Assembly (NCBI RefSeq): GCF_900009145.1
Contig: NZ_LN889801.1
Location: 177,354 to 241,353 of the forward strand
Direction of reading: 5' to 3'
Origin: Planktothrix tepida PCC 9214
GTDB lineage: Bacteria; Cyanobacteriota; Cyanobacteriia; Cyanobacteriales; Microcoleaceae
Length of the DNA stretch: 64,000 nucleotides
The notes beneath the pieces are model-generated. The model was not told the DNA's origin, ran no database searches, and was given only the letters and a program-made list of their open reading frames with translations. Every line of letters begins with the position of its first letter. Position 1 is the first letter of the stretch. Shown here in pieces: positions 35,172-44,216 of the stretch. The position numbers and the translations under genes are program-made.

Positions 35172-35828
35172 ATGGGAATGGAATCAAAGTTGATTGTGGC
35201 TTCGGGAATGATGAGATCAGGAAGCACTTGGTTATATAACGCGACTCGCCTTGTGCTTTCTAGTTCGCCTACCATTAAAAATAATTTAACTTGTGGATGG
35301 TCAGGAGATTGGAAGTATAAAAAAATCCCAGAGAAAGAATATACACTGATCAAAATCCATGATTTTGTTCAATCCATTGCCGATCAAGCTACATTAATCG
35401 TATATTCCTATCGAGATATTCGAGATGCAATGGCGAGTAATTGGAGAGCATTTGGAGATTCCCCGACGGTTGAATTTGCGGATTATCTGATCCAAATGCA
35501 CGAACAATGGATTAATGTGGCAGATTTAGTTGTCCCTTACCACAGAATTTTGACTGGCAAGAATAGTATTATTGAAGAATTAGCTCAACTTTGCGCGGTG
35601 GGTTCTGTGAATGCGTCGGCTATTGTTGATGAAATTGATAATTTATCTTACGAAAGTGAAGGAGATAGAGATGAGGTTCACCACAAAACTAACCTCTTTC
35701 ATAGTAATCATATTACCGATGGCAGGAATGGTTATTGGGTGAATTATTTAGATCCAGATTTAGTTCAACAAATCGAGATGAAATATCGAGATTGGTTTGA
35801 AAAATACGGTTATGCTGCTTCAGAATAA
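35172..35828 (+). CDS. Sulfotransferase family protein
   Basis: A 218-residue enzyme that would move sulfate from PAPS to a sugar or other hydroxyl. The 5'-phosphosulfate loop is MMRSGSTWLYNATR (about 13-26), equivalent to the family's RSGTTWL motif. The 3'-phosphate motif is YSYRDIRDAMASNW (about 78-91), where Arg and Ser contact PAPS. A late HITDGRNGYWVNY is like the conserved Gly-rich, K/R-x-G-x2-G segment. It is shorter than most members, lacking the middle insertions. An AAAGGA ribosome site precedes the ATG. The glycan gene surroundings suggest a surface polysaccharide as acceptor. Confidence 0.8.
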   Translation: MGMESKLIVASGMMRSGSTWLYNATRLVLSSSPTIKNNLTCGWSGDWKYKKIPEKEYTLIKIHDFVQSIADQATLIVYSYRDIRDAMASNWRAFGDSPTVEFADYLIQMHEQWINVADLVVPYHRILTGKNSIIEELAQLCAVGSVNASAIVDEIDNLSYESEGDRDEVHHKTNLFHSNHITDGRNGYWVNYLDPDLVQQIEMKYRDWFEKYGYAASE

Positions 35829-35845
35829 AATTATCAATTACCTAG

Positions 35846-37174
35846 TCAAGATTCCTGTTGAGAATTTTGGTTAGGCAACCATCCCAATAAAGGCAGGGGA
35901 AGCAAAGTAGAAAGATTAGCAATAACGACCAAAATCCAGAGGTTTTCAAAATTTAGATTGCTAATTCCTAACCAGTGGGTGAGGAGTGCTCCCAACTCAT
36001 AGGCAATCATTCCCGATAAGCCGAAGGCGGACAACAAAAAAGCAAACAGAGTAGCCTCAATTCCCGGCGGACAGAGACGAGCAGACATCACAAACACAGG
36101 CATAAAGGCAATCTGACCCATCACCGTTAGCACAGCACTATCGCCCAAACTAAACCAGTGATCATTAATGCCTATTGCTCGGTTAGCATGGGTGACCAGG
36201 ATCAAAGTCGTCATCCCCAGTAGGGAGGAAAGCACAATACTCCAACCCAAGATTTTACGAAAGGAAACGGCTTTGAGATAGCGTTGATAAATGCCAATCC
36301 CAAGCAAGGTTGCAAGGCTGGTTACCAATCGCACACGCCCCAGAAATTCCGGGCTAAAGCCTAACTCATTGGTGGTGAAATAGAAAAAGGCAGATTCCGT
36401 GTTGGGCGTTGCTTGCCAGATACAAATAAACAGGGTAGGAAGCAAGATGTATTTTTGGCGCAGGGTATTCCAAAGCAAGGTTACTTTTTGGTGGATGTTG
36501 CTAGGGTCAGTTCGATGGGGTTTGAGGTCTGATACGGATTTTTCCGCAATCAAACCCGCAACCCCCGACACGATTAAGGGAAAGAAAGCCGTAATCCCAA
36601 AAACCGTCTGGCTGGTAAAATTCTCCAGCAACCAACCACTTAAATAGGCCGTCAATAATCCTCCGATTCCTGAAACCGTCCACATCAACGATTGCATAGA
36701 GCCCGACTGGATTAAGGATTCTTTGCGGGCACGTTCTACGACAATGGAATCGATAATCACATCACTCATGGCGACCGACACAGAGGTTAAGAGGATGGCT
36801 AGGGTGGCTGTCCAGGTATCATGAACAACGGTGGCTAAGGCAATCCAGGCGAAGGTTCCTAATAATCCTGATACGATCAAATAAGGACGACGATGATACC
36901 CGGCAATGGGAAGACCATCGGAGAGAAATCCAAACAACGGTTTAACAATCCAGGGGACAGCAGCAATTCCCATCAAAGCGGCCATTTGAGATGGACTCAA
37001 CCCTAAATTGTCTTTTAGAAAAAAGTTGACAGCTAACTGTGCTAATCCTAATATCCCCTGGATAAAATAGACGGTGAGAATGGCAAATAATTCTGGTGTC
37101 GGTTCATGGTTAAAGAGGAGATATTTCTTCAGCTTCGGTTTCTGGGAATTTAACCAAGACGCGGTTAGGGTCAT
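35846..37174 (-). CDS. Folate/biopterin-type MFS transporter (BT1 family)
   Basis: A 442-residue membrane protein with about twelve hydrophobic segments in the MFS arrangement. The pattern GLSPSQMAALMGIAAVPWIVKPLFGFLSDGLP (in part) near 40-70 is the folate/biopterin transporter (FBT/BT1) signature, including KPLFGFLSD. Cyanobacterial and plastid members move folates or pterins. It ends convergently with the sulfotransferase gene 17 bases away. It lies within the glycan region but has no apparent link to it; it could also carry another substrate. Confidence 0.8.
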   Translation of the reverse strand: MTLTASWLNSQKPKLKKYLLFNHEPTPELFAILTVYFIQGILGLAQLAVNFFLKDNLGLSPSQMAALMGIAAVPWIVKPLFGFLSDGLPIAGYHRRPYLIVSGLLGTFAWIALATVVHDTWTATLAILLTSVSVAMSDVIIDSIVVERARKESLIQSGSMQSLMWTVSGIGGLLTAYLSGWLLENFTSQTVFGITAFFPLIVSGVAGLIAEKSVSDLKPHRTDPSNIHQKVTLLWNTLRQKYILLPTLFICIWQATPNTESAFFYFTTNELGFSPEFLGRVRLVTSLATLLGIGIYQRYLKAVSFRKILGWSIVLSSLLGMTTLILVTHANRAIGINDHWFSLGDSAVLTVMGQIAFMPVFVMSARLCPPGIEATLFAFLLSAFGLSGMIAYELGALLTHWLGISNLNFENLWILVVIANLSTLLPLPLLGWLPNQNSQQES

Positions 37175-37224
37175 GAATTAAGTTGTCTATAAATATCAAC
37201 CTTGTTTATTTTTAAGTCAGGTGA

Positions 37225-37641
37225 TTATTGCTTTTGATTGGCTGCTGCTGTTATCTGATTAATAATCTCTGAAAGGGGCCAATATCCCCAAGATTCTGTG
37301 ATCTTTTGATTTTCAATTTTAAAAATTTCTAACGCTTCAAATTCGACTTTTGCACCACCCGGAGGCAGATTGGCAAACTCACCCAAGTGTGTCCCGCTAA
37401 AGCGACCTCGAAACACAACTTGATTATTTTCTTCTATCAAATCATTAATAATCACCTGAAGATCGGGAAAGCTTTTATGAGTCAGCTTTAAGATCCCGAT
37501 CACTTGCTCTAAACTCTTGACTTGGGGTAATCCATGATCGACATAGTGGGGAGAAAAGTAGCGATATACCGCTTCATAATCTTTATTATTATAGATTTCA
37601 AAAAAACCAGCAATAATTTCCTTATTGGTCAGCGTATCCAT
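37225..37641 (-). CDS. SnoaL-like (NTF2-fold) ester cyclase family protein
   Basis: A 138-residue protein of the SnoaL/NTF2 fold. The characteristic order is visible: FFEIYNNKDYEAVYRYFSPHYVDHGLP (cone helices and the first strand), FPDLQVIINDLIEENNQVVFRGRFSGTHLGEFANLPPGGAKVEFEALEIFKIE in pieces, then KITESWGYW. Members include polyketide cyclases and many proteins of unknown role. A conserved His/Asp pair is present (YVDH). No polyketide genes are near, so the function is unknown. It lies 50 bases upstream of the FBT transporter gene on the same strand. Confidence 0.7.
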   Translation of the reverse strand: MDTLTNKEIIAGFFEIYNNKDYEAVYRYFSPHYVDHGLPQVKSLEQVIGILKLTHKSFPDLQVIINDLIEENNQVVFRGRFSGTHLGEFANLPPGGAKVEFEALEIFKIENQKITESWGYWPLSEIINQITAAANQKQ

Positions 37642-37858
37642 AGAATTTTAGTTTAACCTGAATCAATCCTACACAAAGGTTAATACAGGATCAAGTTGTC
37701 GTCAAGCATTGATAAAAATCAAATTTTAGAGTATTTTATCTACTTAACTTTTAAGGTTAATTTAAGATTCCAGTGCAATATTCCTGATCACAGTTGACGT
37801 GTATCTAGCAGTCCGTGTAGGATTTATGAGCAACATGAGTGTTAACCACTGATGGATT

Positions 37859-39466
37859 ATGGACTCAAGCTTAAAACAAACAAAATTCTTTCAAGATCGA
37901 TTAATTATCTCTACGATTATCCTATCAGGATTATTTTGTCTTGTCCTTTTAGTCTATCATTTTCTGCTCGATAACTTTGCTGCACCCGGTCAATACCCAT
38001 CATCAATTCCTGAGTGGAATGCAGATCGTTTAATGATGGCATTTTTTTGGAAATATAAATTCAATTTGTATTATCCAAAAGATCCTGTAGGGCCACTGAT
38101 TAGTGATATGTATGGGCCATTACTGGCTTTAGCGTATTTACCCGCAAGCCTAGTTAATTCTCCTACAGTTGCTCTGGTTTTAGGTAAATTAATGTCTTTA
38201 GTTTATTTTTTTACCCCCGTAATTTGGGTATATGGCGGTGAAACTTGGAAAAACAAAAAAGGATTTTATTTATCGATACTGGCTTTAATTGCTTTTATCT
38301 TTTTTACAACTCAAATTAGAACCTTATCCTATGATGCGTTTAGAATTTGTGCTGATTGTCCCGCTTTAGGGTTTTCAGCCTTAGCTTGCGTCATCCTTTA
38401 CAAAGAAAAAAACAAGCCTGAAATCCCCTTAAAAAAATTATTAATTAGTTCAATTCTAGCCGTTTTAGCGGTATTGACAAAACAAATTGCCGCCCCTATT
38501 TTGATTTCTTTACCTGTCTATCTATTTTTAGCCTATGATTTTAAGGTTTTCAAGCGGTATTTAGCTTGTTTAGCTCTGAGTGGAGTCGTCATTTCATCTG
38601 TCTTGTTAATAGCATTTAATCCCCAAGCTTTATTGTTTAATCTGATTACAATTCCAGGGAATCAACCTTGGTTTGATGGAAATAATCAAACGATTACGCT
38701 GTTTTGGGATAAATTATTAATGCTGTTATCCGCAGCCCAGCAATTAGCCGGATATTGTCTTTTACAAGGGATGATAGTCGGGTTTTGGATTTTAGGGACT
38801 CTCCCCAATGACATTCAGAAAATAAAAACTTGGATTCAAGAAAATCCTTGGCTTTTATTTGTGATTGTTAGCTTATTTTTTATTCCTACATCCTTATTAG
38901 GAAGAGTCAAAGCTGGAGGAGATGCCAATGGAATGTACACTGTTTACTTTTTAACCTTGGTTGCTAACTTAGTCTTATTGGAACAAGCCACAAATTTATC
39001 TACAAAATCCGGTCAAGAGTTTTTACAAAAAATCAGCCAAACCGGGTTATTATCTTTAGTAATAATCTTGACAATCTATAATATTAATCTGCCTATTCCT
39101 TATATTTATAAAACCTTCCCTAGTTTTTTCAATAATGTGCATCAAGTGGTCTATGAATATTCTAAAAAAAATCCGGGTCAAGTTTATTTTCCTTGGCATC
39201 CCTTTTCAGTTCTGATGGCAGAGCATCAATTATATCATATTGATTCTGGCCCTTTTGATCGCTATTTAGCTGGAGTTCCCATTAGTAAAGAGGAGTTTAT
39301 GGCTTACCTCCCAGAGAATTTTACCCAAATTGCTATCCCCGCTTGGGCAGATTTAAGAGGGGAATTTGGCAAATTTTATCTTCATTATTTACCCGATTTT
39401 ACTCGAAGAATTGAAGTACCAGAGTTATCCGGTTTTGTGGTTTATACGACAGAACAAAATTCTTAA
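37859..39466 (+). CDS. Membrane glycosyltransferase-like protein (GT-C type)
   Basis: A 535-residue protein with about ten to eleven membrane segments (for example 18-36, 134-152, 196-212, 233-250, 345-362) and an extracytoplasmic C-terminal domain (about 420-535). The layout fits GT-C enzymes that use polyprenyl-phosphate sugars. The first loop has SIPEWNADRLMMAFF, but the classic DD/ED motif is not clear, so the catalytic residue is uncertain. It is the first of a plus-strand pair with the GtrA gene, 65 bases away, and near a GtrB-type GT2. Together these suggest a sugar-decoration pathway. Confidence 0.6.
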   Translation: MDSSLKQTKFFQDRLIISTIILSGLFCLVLLVYHFLLDNFAAPGQYPSSIPEWNADRLMMAFFWKYKFNLYYPKDPVGPLISDMYGPLLALAYLPASLVNSPTVALVLGKLMSLVYFFTPVIWVYGGETWKNKKGFYLSILALIAFIFFTTQIRTLSYDAFRICADCPALGFSALACVILYKEKNKPEIPLKKLLISSILAVLAVLTKQIAAPILISLPVYLFLAYDFKVFKRYLACLALSGVVISSVLLIAFNPQALLFNLITIPGNQPWFDGNNQTITLFWDKLLMLLSAAQQLAGYCLLQGMIVGFWILGTLPNDIQKIKTWIQENPWLLFVIVSLFFIPTSLLGRVKAGGDANGMYTVYFLTLVANLVLLEQATNLSTKSGQEFLQKISQTGLLSLVIILTIYNINLPIPYIYKTFPSFFNNVHQVVYEYSKKNPGQVYFPWHPFSVLMAEHQLYHIDSGPFDRYLAGVPISKEEFMAYLPENFTQIAIPAWADLRGEFGKFYLHYLPDFTRRIEVPELSGFVVYTTEQNS

Positions 39467-39531
39467 ACTATACGAGGAAAAAACGCCGATTAGTTCAATG
39501 CTCAGATTAACATTAAAATTTTGGAATCCTA

Positions 39532-39984
39532 ATGGCAAAAAAATTTTTTAAATTTATAATTGGGGGAGGTTTAACAACCTGTTTTAATATCCTCTTAATT
39601 TTTCTGCTAATTGATAGGTGGGGCTGGAATACTCCTGTGCTTCATAATTTAGCCAATGTAATTTCTATTGAACTCTCGGTTTTATTTAGTTTTTTTCTGT
39701 ATCGTCTTTGGATATGGACAGAGGGAAACTGGGAATTCAAAGAAATTTTCTTGAAGCAACTTCCTCTGTTTCATTTAGCAGCCGGAAGTGTGGTTATTGC
39801 TCGAATTGTGTTTTTATTTCCCCTCTTAGACTATGGTAGTATTGATCCTAAAATTAATACATTAGCTGGAGGTTTATTTGGTGCAGTCCTCAACTATATT
39901 ATGAATGATTTTTGGGTATTTAAAGGGGACAAGAATAATCAACAAGCAGAATTATTTGATTCTGAAGAAAGGGGGATTTCCTGA
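39532..39984 (+). CDS. GtrA family membrane protein
   Basis: A 150-residue protein with four membrane segments in the GtrA pattern: FKFIIGGGLTTCFNILLIFLL (helix 1), LANVISIELSVLFSFFLYRLWIW (helix 2), FHLAAGSVVIARIVFLF (helix 3) and LAGGLFGAVLNYIMNDFWVF (helix 4). Conserved elements NYxxNDxWVF at the end are clear. GtrA proteins are thought to flip undecaprenyl-phosphate-glucose in O-antigen glucosylation. It sits between a GT-C gene and a convergent GtrB-type gene, completing a Gtr-like set. Confidence 0.85.
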   Translation: MAKKFFKFIIGGGLTTCFNILLIFLLIDRWGWNTPVLHNLANVISIELSVLFSFFLYRLWIWTEGNWEFKEIFLKQLPLFHLAAGSVVIARIVFLFPLLDYGSIDPKINTLAGGLFGAVLNYIMNDFWVFKGDKNNQQAELFDSEERGIS

Positions 39985-40042
39985 GAACTACAAGAGACTT
40001 TTAATCTTCGATAAAACCATCCTACAGAAATGTAGCATCTGA

Positions 40043-41203
40043 TTACATCGCCTTTTTATGTTCGACATTGAGAGAGTTTAGGGTAAAACCATGAGAGTCT
40101 TGGATTAAATACAAGGGACGTTGTTTAACTTCCTCATAAACTCTTCCCAAATATTCTCCTATTATTCCTAATCCCATTAACTGGATACCGCCTAAAAATA
40201 GAACAACCACCATTAAGGAGATATAACCGGGTACTGTAATTCCCTGAATCATTGTCAAAACAATTAAATAGGCCGCATACAAGAACGCCACAAACGATAA
40301 AATAAACCCAATATAAGTCCAAATATTCAGGGGAATTACACTAAAAGAGGTAATACCATCTAAGGCAAAATTCCAGAGTTTCCAGTAATTCCATTTGGTT
40401 TGTCCTTGATAACGGGGTTGTCGGTCATAGAGAACAGAACAGTGTTTGAAACCCACCCAAGCAAATAAACCTTTCATAAAGCGAGTGCGTTCAGGCATCT
40501 TTTTTAAGGCTTCTACAACTCGGCGGTCTAATAAGCGAAAATCCCCTACATTCGCCGGAATATCCACCGGGCTTAACTGAGCAATGGTATAATAAAATCC
40601 TTTGGCTGTTAAGCGTTTTAGCCAGCTATCATCAATGCGAAATTGACGCTTGGCATCAACAATATCATAGCCTTCGCGCCACTTACTCACCAGTTGTTCA
40701 ATCAGTTCTGGAGGGTCTTGAAGATCAGCATCAATGGGGATAACAGCTTTTCCTTGTGCGTGTTCAAGTCCTGCGGTTAAGGCAATTTCTTTGCCAAAAT
40801 TCCGCGATAAACTCACAATTTTGATAGCTGGATTTCGGGAGCGATTATCGATTAAACATTTAAGGGTATGGTCACTACTGCCATCATCAATACAGATAAT
40901 TTCGTAGGTCATGTTTAACTGATTCAAAACCGAAGAGAGCCGCTCAAATAAGTGATCAAGATTCGGTTCTTCATTGTGACAAGGAATAACAATAGACAAT
41001 TCAAGATCATCTAACTGGGATTCCATTGAAGATTGAAGCAACTCTTCAGTTTCATGGGGTGATAGGATTGTTGGCTCCGCTATTAATTTTTCATCAACAG
41101 TAAGTACCATTTTATGATCTCCTGGAGAAATTTCAGAGGGAAGACTAAGGGTTACTTGAGATTCTGTTGTCACAGTAGCGATTACTTCAATCGTGATCAT
41201 CAC
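40043..41203 (-). CDS. GtrB/DPM1-type glycosyltransferase (GT2) with antitoxin-like N-terminus
   Basis: The catalytic part (from about residue 64) is a GT2 polyprenyl-phosphate sugar synthase: LELSIVIPCHNEEPNLDHL opens the Rossmann half. The DXD region is IPIDADLQDPPE; GDFRLLDRRVVE and the family tail of two membrane helices (about 291-312 and 324-347) follow, ending in GEYLGRVYEEVKQRP. It would make polyprenyl-phosphate-glucose or similar for the neighbouring GT-C enzymes, with GtrA as flippase. The first 59 residues are odd: MMITIEVIATVTTESQVTLSL resembles cyanobacterial antitoxin N-termini such as the one at 45.4 kb. A start at 41026 (MESQLDDLE) would give a normal GT2, so the extension may be real, or a mis-start. 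Confidence 0.85.
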   Translation of the reverse strand: MMITIEVIATVTTESQVTLSLPSEISPGDHKMVLTVDEKLIAEPTILSPHETEELLQSSMESQLDDLELSIVIPCHNEEPNLDHLFERLSSVLNQLNMTYEIICIDDGSSDHTLKCLIDNRSRNPAIKIVSLSRNFGKEIALTAGLEHAQGKAVIPIDADLQDPPELIEQLVSKWREGYDIVDAKRQFRIDDSWLKRLTAKGFYYTIAQLSPVDIPANVGDFRLLDRRVVEALKKMPERTRFMKGLFAWVGFKHCSVLYDRQPRYQGQTKWNYWKLWNFALDGITSFSVIPLNIWTYIGFILSFVAFLYAAYLIVLTMIQGITVPGYISLMVVVLFLGGIQLMGLGIIGEYLGRVYEEVKQRPLYLIQDSHGFTLNSLNVEHKKAM

Positions 41204-41334
41204 ATTCGTTCAAAATTAGGTTACACTTTTTAGGTACTTTGATTTTATCAAGCATATCATAGGACTTACACATTGACAAAAAAACTCGAATCTGATAATG
41301 ATTAACAATATTAAACATAAACACTTTAAAAATA

Positions 41335-43107
41335 ATGGGTAATCTATCTAGGATTTTTAATAATCAAGGGTTAAAAACTTTTTTTATCCTAGCTATTATT
41401 ACGTTTATAGCTCACTTTTGGAACTATAAAAATCTTGGTTTATATGAAGATGATTATTTTTTGATCGCTCAACCGATGTCCATGGATATCACCGAATTTG
41501 GTGATTTCATGAAATGGCATATCCTAAATTTTAATGTTACAGAAGGTCGTCCGCTTCTTTATTTAATCGAGTTTTCTGTTGGATTTTTGGGACAGTTAAT
41601 CGGTGATTTTCAATTTCTTTATTTGATCAATTATTTAGTTATTTTAATTAATAATATTTTGTGCTATATCTTTCTAAAGTCTCTTTGGAATAAACCGATT
41701 TTTATCATCACTGGAACTCTAGCTTTTACTTTGTTTCCAGCCGATACAAATCATGCTTATTTAACCCATATTTCTCTTTATTCATCTTTAACCTTTTTAT
41801 TACTAGCTTTTATCTGCTATTTTAACAACCAAAAAATATTATCCTATCTCCTGATTTTTTCCACTCTATTCTCTTATGAAACAGTGTTTCCACTTTTTCT
41901 GACTGCGCCATTGTTTAAAAATCAGTGGAATAAAAGTTTGCTCAAGGAAATTCTGAGAAATACATTAATTTTATCTACTATGTTAGTTCTAGTGTTTGTG
42001 GCGCGCAAGCTCACGGGTGAAGCTAGAATTAATCAGCTAGATTTTTTGACCTTAATTTTGACTCCCCTGCGTCAAATGGTGATTGGGCCTTTTGTAAGTT
42101 TGAGTCTGTTGATTTATCGTCCTGCTCAAACCTTGTTCAACATCAAAGACGAATTATTGATTTTTGTACCTTTATCATTTTTGGGCTTTATTTTACTATT
42201 ATCAGGTTTAAATCAGGAACCGGATCAGGATACGTCTAATGATAATTCTATTTTGGTTTCACCTGTTAAAAACTTAACAATTTTGGGATTAACGCTGTTA
42301 ATGTTATCCTATCCTTTATTTTTTACTCGTGCGGCGACTGAAATTAATGGACGAGGTTCGCGAGTTCACATGACAGCATCCATCGGTATTTCTATTCTGG
42401 TGGGTTTATTGTGTTATCTCATCCTTAATCGAGCCCAGAACCATAATTTTACCAAAACTCTAGCTAATGCAAGTTTAGCTGTATTTTTCTCTTTATTAGT
42501 CGGATTCGGTTTAACGGTACAGCAGGAAAATCGAATTAGTTGGGAATATCAACGAGCATTTTGGACAGACGTGATTCACCTTTGTCCTGATATTACCCCA
42601 GATACTATTATTTTAGTGGATGCTCCTCTGAATACAGGCAAACATTTACACTCCTTTATTCAGTGGGGTGTTCCGATGACCTTGAGACAAATTTATCAAT
42701 TTCCTAAAAGTTGGGAACGTCTGGAGGAATTGCCAAAAACTGATGATCAACCCAGATGGTACTATTGGCGAAAATATACGTTGTATCCCAAAGTATATCG
42801 GTTAAATCCTAACTGGCAAGAGCAATTAGTTCATAACGGTAAATTGGATTTTAGTCCCACTAACAAAGCCTTTGAGTATTTCCTCCAATGGGAACCCCCC
42901 CGTCTGATTGATAGCCGTAATATTATTTTATTACAAGAACATAACCATCAATTGTTCCGTAGAAGTGAACCTTTAAGGATGGGTGATCAAGTGTTGGAAT
43001 TTAAACCCGTTTCTCAACCTACCCTTCAATCCTTTGAACCCGGAGCGCTGTATTATGACTTAATTAAACCCGACAATCAGGTTTCAATCGATTATTTCCA
43101 CTCTTAA
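41335..43107 (+). CDS. Multi-spanning membrane protein, probable GT-C glycosyltransferase
   Basis: A 590-residue membrane protein with about ten to eleven segments. After the first helix it has LGLYEDDYFLIAQP, which puts acidic residues Glu-Asp-Asp at about 36-38 where GT-C enzymes keep their catalytic metal-binding Asp/Glu. The C-terminal third (about 400-590) is a soluble extracytoplasmic domain. I therefore call it a GT-C glycosyltransferase that would use a polyprenyl-phosphate sugar, but the sugar and acceptor are unknown. It is divergent from the GtrB-like gene (131 bases apart) and lies near GtrA, which supports the idea. A related GT-C-type gene is at 37.9 kb. Confidence 0.55.
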   Translation: MGNLSRIFNNQGLKTFFILAIITFIAHFWNYKNLGLYEDDYFLIAQPMSMDITEFGDFMKWHILNFNVTEGRPLLYLIEFSVGFLGQLIGDFQFLYLINYLVILINNILCYIFLKSLWNKPIFIITGTLAFTLFPADTNHAYLTHISLYSSLTFLLLAFICYFNNQKILSYLLIFSTLFSYETVFPLFLTAPLFKNQWNKSLLKEILRNTLILSTMLVLVFVARKLTGEARINQLDFLTLILTPLRQMVIGPFVSLSLLIYRPAQTLFNIKDELLIFVPLSFLGFILLLSGLNQEPDQDTSNDNSILVSPVKNLTILGLTLLMLSYPLFFTRAATEINGRGSRVHMTASIGISILVGLLCYLILNRAQNHNFTKTLANASLAVFFSLLVGFGLTVQQENRISWEYQRAFWTDVIHLCPDITPDTIILVDAPLNTGKHLHSFIQWGVPMTLRQIYQFPKSWERLEELPKTDDQPRWYYWRKYTLYPKVYRLNPNWQEQLVHNGKLDFSPTNKAFEYFLQWEPPRLIDSRNIILLQEHNHQLFRRSEPLRMGDQVLEFKPVSQPTLQSFEPGALYYDLIKPDNQVSIDYFHS

Positions 43108-43149
43108 ACCAACCTGAGTTTGACCGAGTGCAATTACCTTGGGAATTTT

Positions 43150-44184
43150 CTAAGCCGCTGGGTTCGGATAACGCCGATGAATGGCATCAATTTCTGTCAG
43201 AATAGTTTCATCTAATTCAACGGTAACACTAGCCAAGTTCTCTTGCAATTGTTCTATTTTTGTCGCTCCAACAATTGTACTGGTCACAAACCAGCGAGAC
43301 CGAACATAAGCTAATGCAAGTTGTGCGGGTGTGATTCCGTTTTGTTGGGCTAAATCAGCATAACTTTGTGCTGCTGCGGCTATATTATTCTGATCATAAC
43401 GGGAATACATTCCTCCAAATAAGTCCAAACGTGAATCTTTAGGAATTCCTGAAAGATATTTACCCGTTAAGAAACCAAACGCTAAGGGATTATACGCTAA
43501 TAATCCCACCTGATTAAACCGACAAGCTTCCGCCAGATGAATGTGAAAAATCCGATTCATCAAGCTAAACCCGTTTTGAATCGAAACAATTTTCGGTAAA
43601 TTCAATTGTCGAGCTATATGACAAAATTCACAAACCCCCCAAGGCGTTTCATTACTGACCCCTAAATAACGAATTTTACCCGCTTGAATTAAATCCGCAA
43701 ATACTTCTAACTGTTCGGTGATCGGTATAGTTTCCCGTTCCCGTTTTGGATCATAATCCCCATCACCAAACAAAGGAACATAGCGATCAGGCCAATGAAT
43801 TTGATATAAGTCAATATAGTCCGTTTGTAACCGTCTTAAGCTCGATTCTACGGCTTCTGTTACATTCGCAGAGTCAATCCGATTTTGACCGTTTCTAATC
43901 CAAGTTAGCGGTGTTACTCCCGCTACTTTAGTGGCAATGATTAACGAGTCACGGCGCTGATGGATTAACCATTCTCCAATATATTCCTCGGTTATTCCCA
44001 GTTTTTCGGCTTTATTGGGAAAAGGATACGTTTCGGAAGTGTCAATAAAATTAACTCCCTGAGAAACTGCATAATCTAAAAGTTTTTCAGCTTCTTCACG
44101 GGTATTTTGTTGCCCATAGGTCATCGTTCCCAGACAGATTTCAGAGACCTGTAGGTCACTATCTCCTAATTTGTTGTACTTCAT
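43150..44184 (-). CDS. tas: Aldo/keto reductase, Tas type
   Basis: A 344-residue NADP(H)-dependent aldo/keto reductase. The sequence matches E. coli Tas over its length: CLGTMTYGQQN, VNFIDTSETYPFPNKAEKLGITEEYIGEWL, IIATKVAG, DLYQIHWPDRYVPLFG and IRYLGVSNETPWGV in sections. The catalytic set of the family is Asp (IDTSETY), Tyr (ETYP), Lys (ATKVAG) and His (QIHWPD), all present. The cofactor-binding C-terminus (STIVGATKIEQL) is also normal. The substrate is not known. It ends convergently with the GT-C gene 42 bases away. Confidence 0.88.
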   Translation of the reverse strand: MKYNKLGDSDLQVSEICLGTMTYGQQNTREEAEKLLDYAVSQGVNFIDTSETYPFPNKAEKLGITEEYIGEWLIHQRRDSLIIATKVAGVTPLTWIRNGQNRIDSANVTEAVESSLRRLQTDYIDLYQIHWPDRYVPLFGDGDYDPKRERETIPITEQLEVFADLIQAGKIRYLGVSNETPWGVCEFCHIARQLNLPKIVSIQNGFSLMNRIFHIHLAEACRFNQVGLLAYNPLAFGFLTGKYLSGIPKDSRLDLFGGMYSRYDQNNIAAAAQSYADLAQQNGITPAQLALAYVRSRWFVTSTIVGATKIEQLQENLASVTVELDETILTEIDAIHRRYPNPAA

Positions 44185-44216
44185 TTTCGTTGATTCGAGT
44201 TTCTTGGATTATACTG

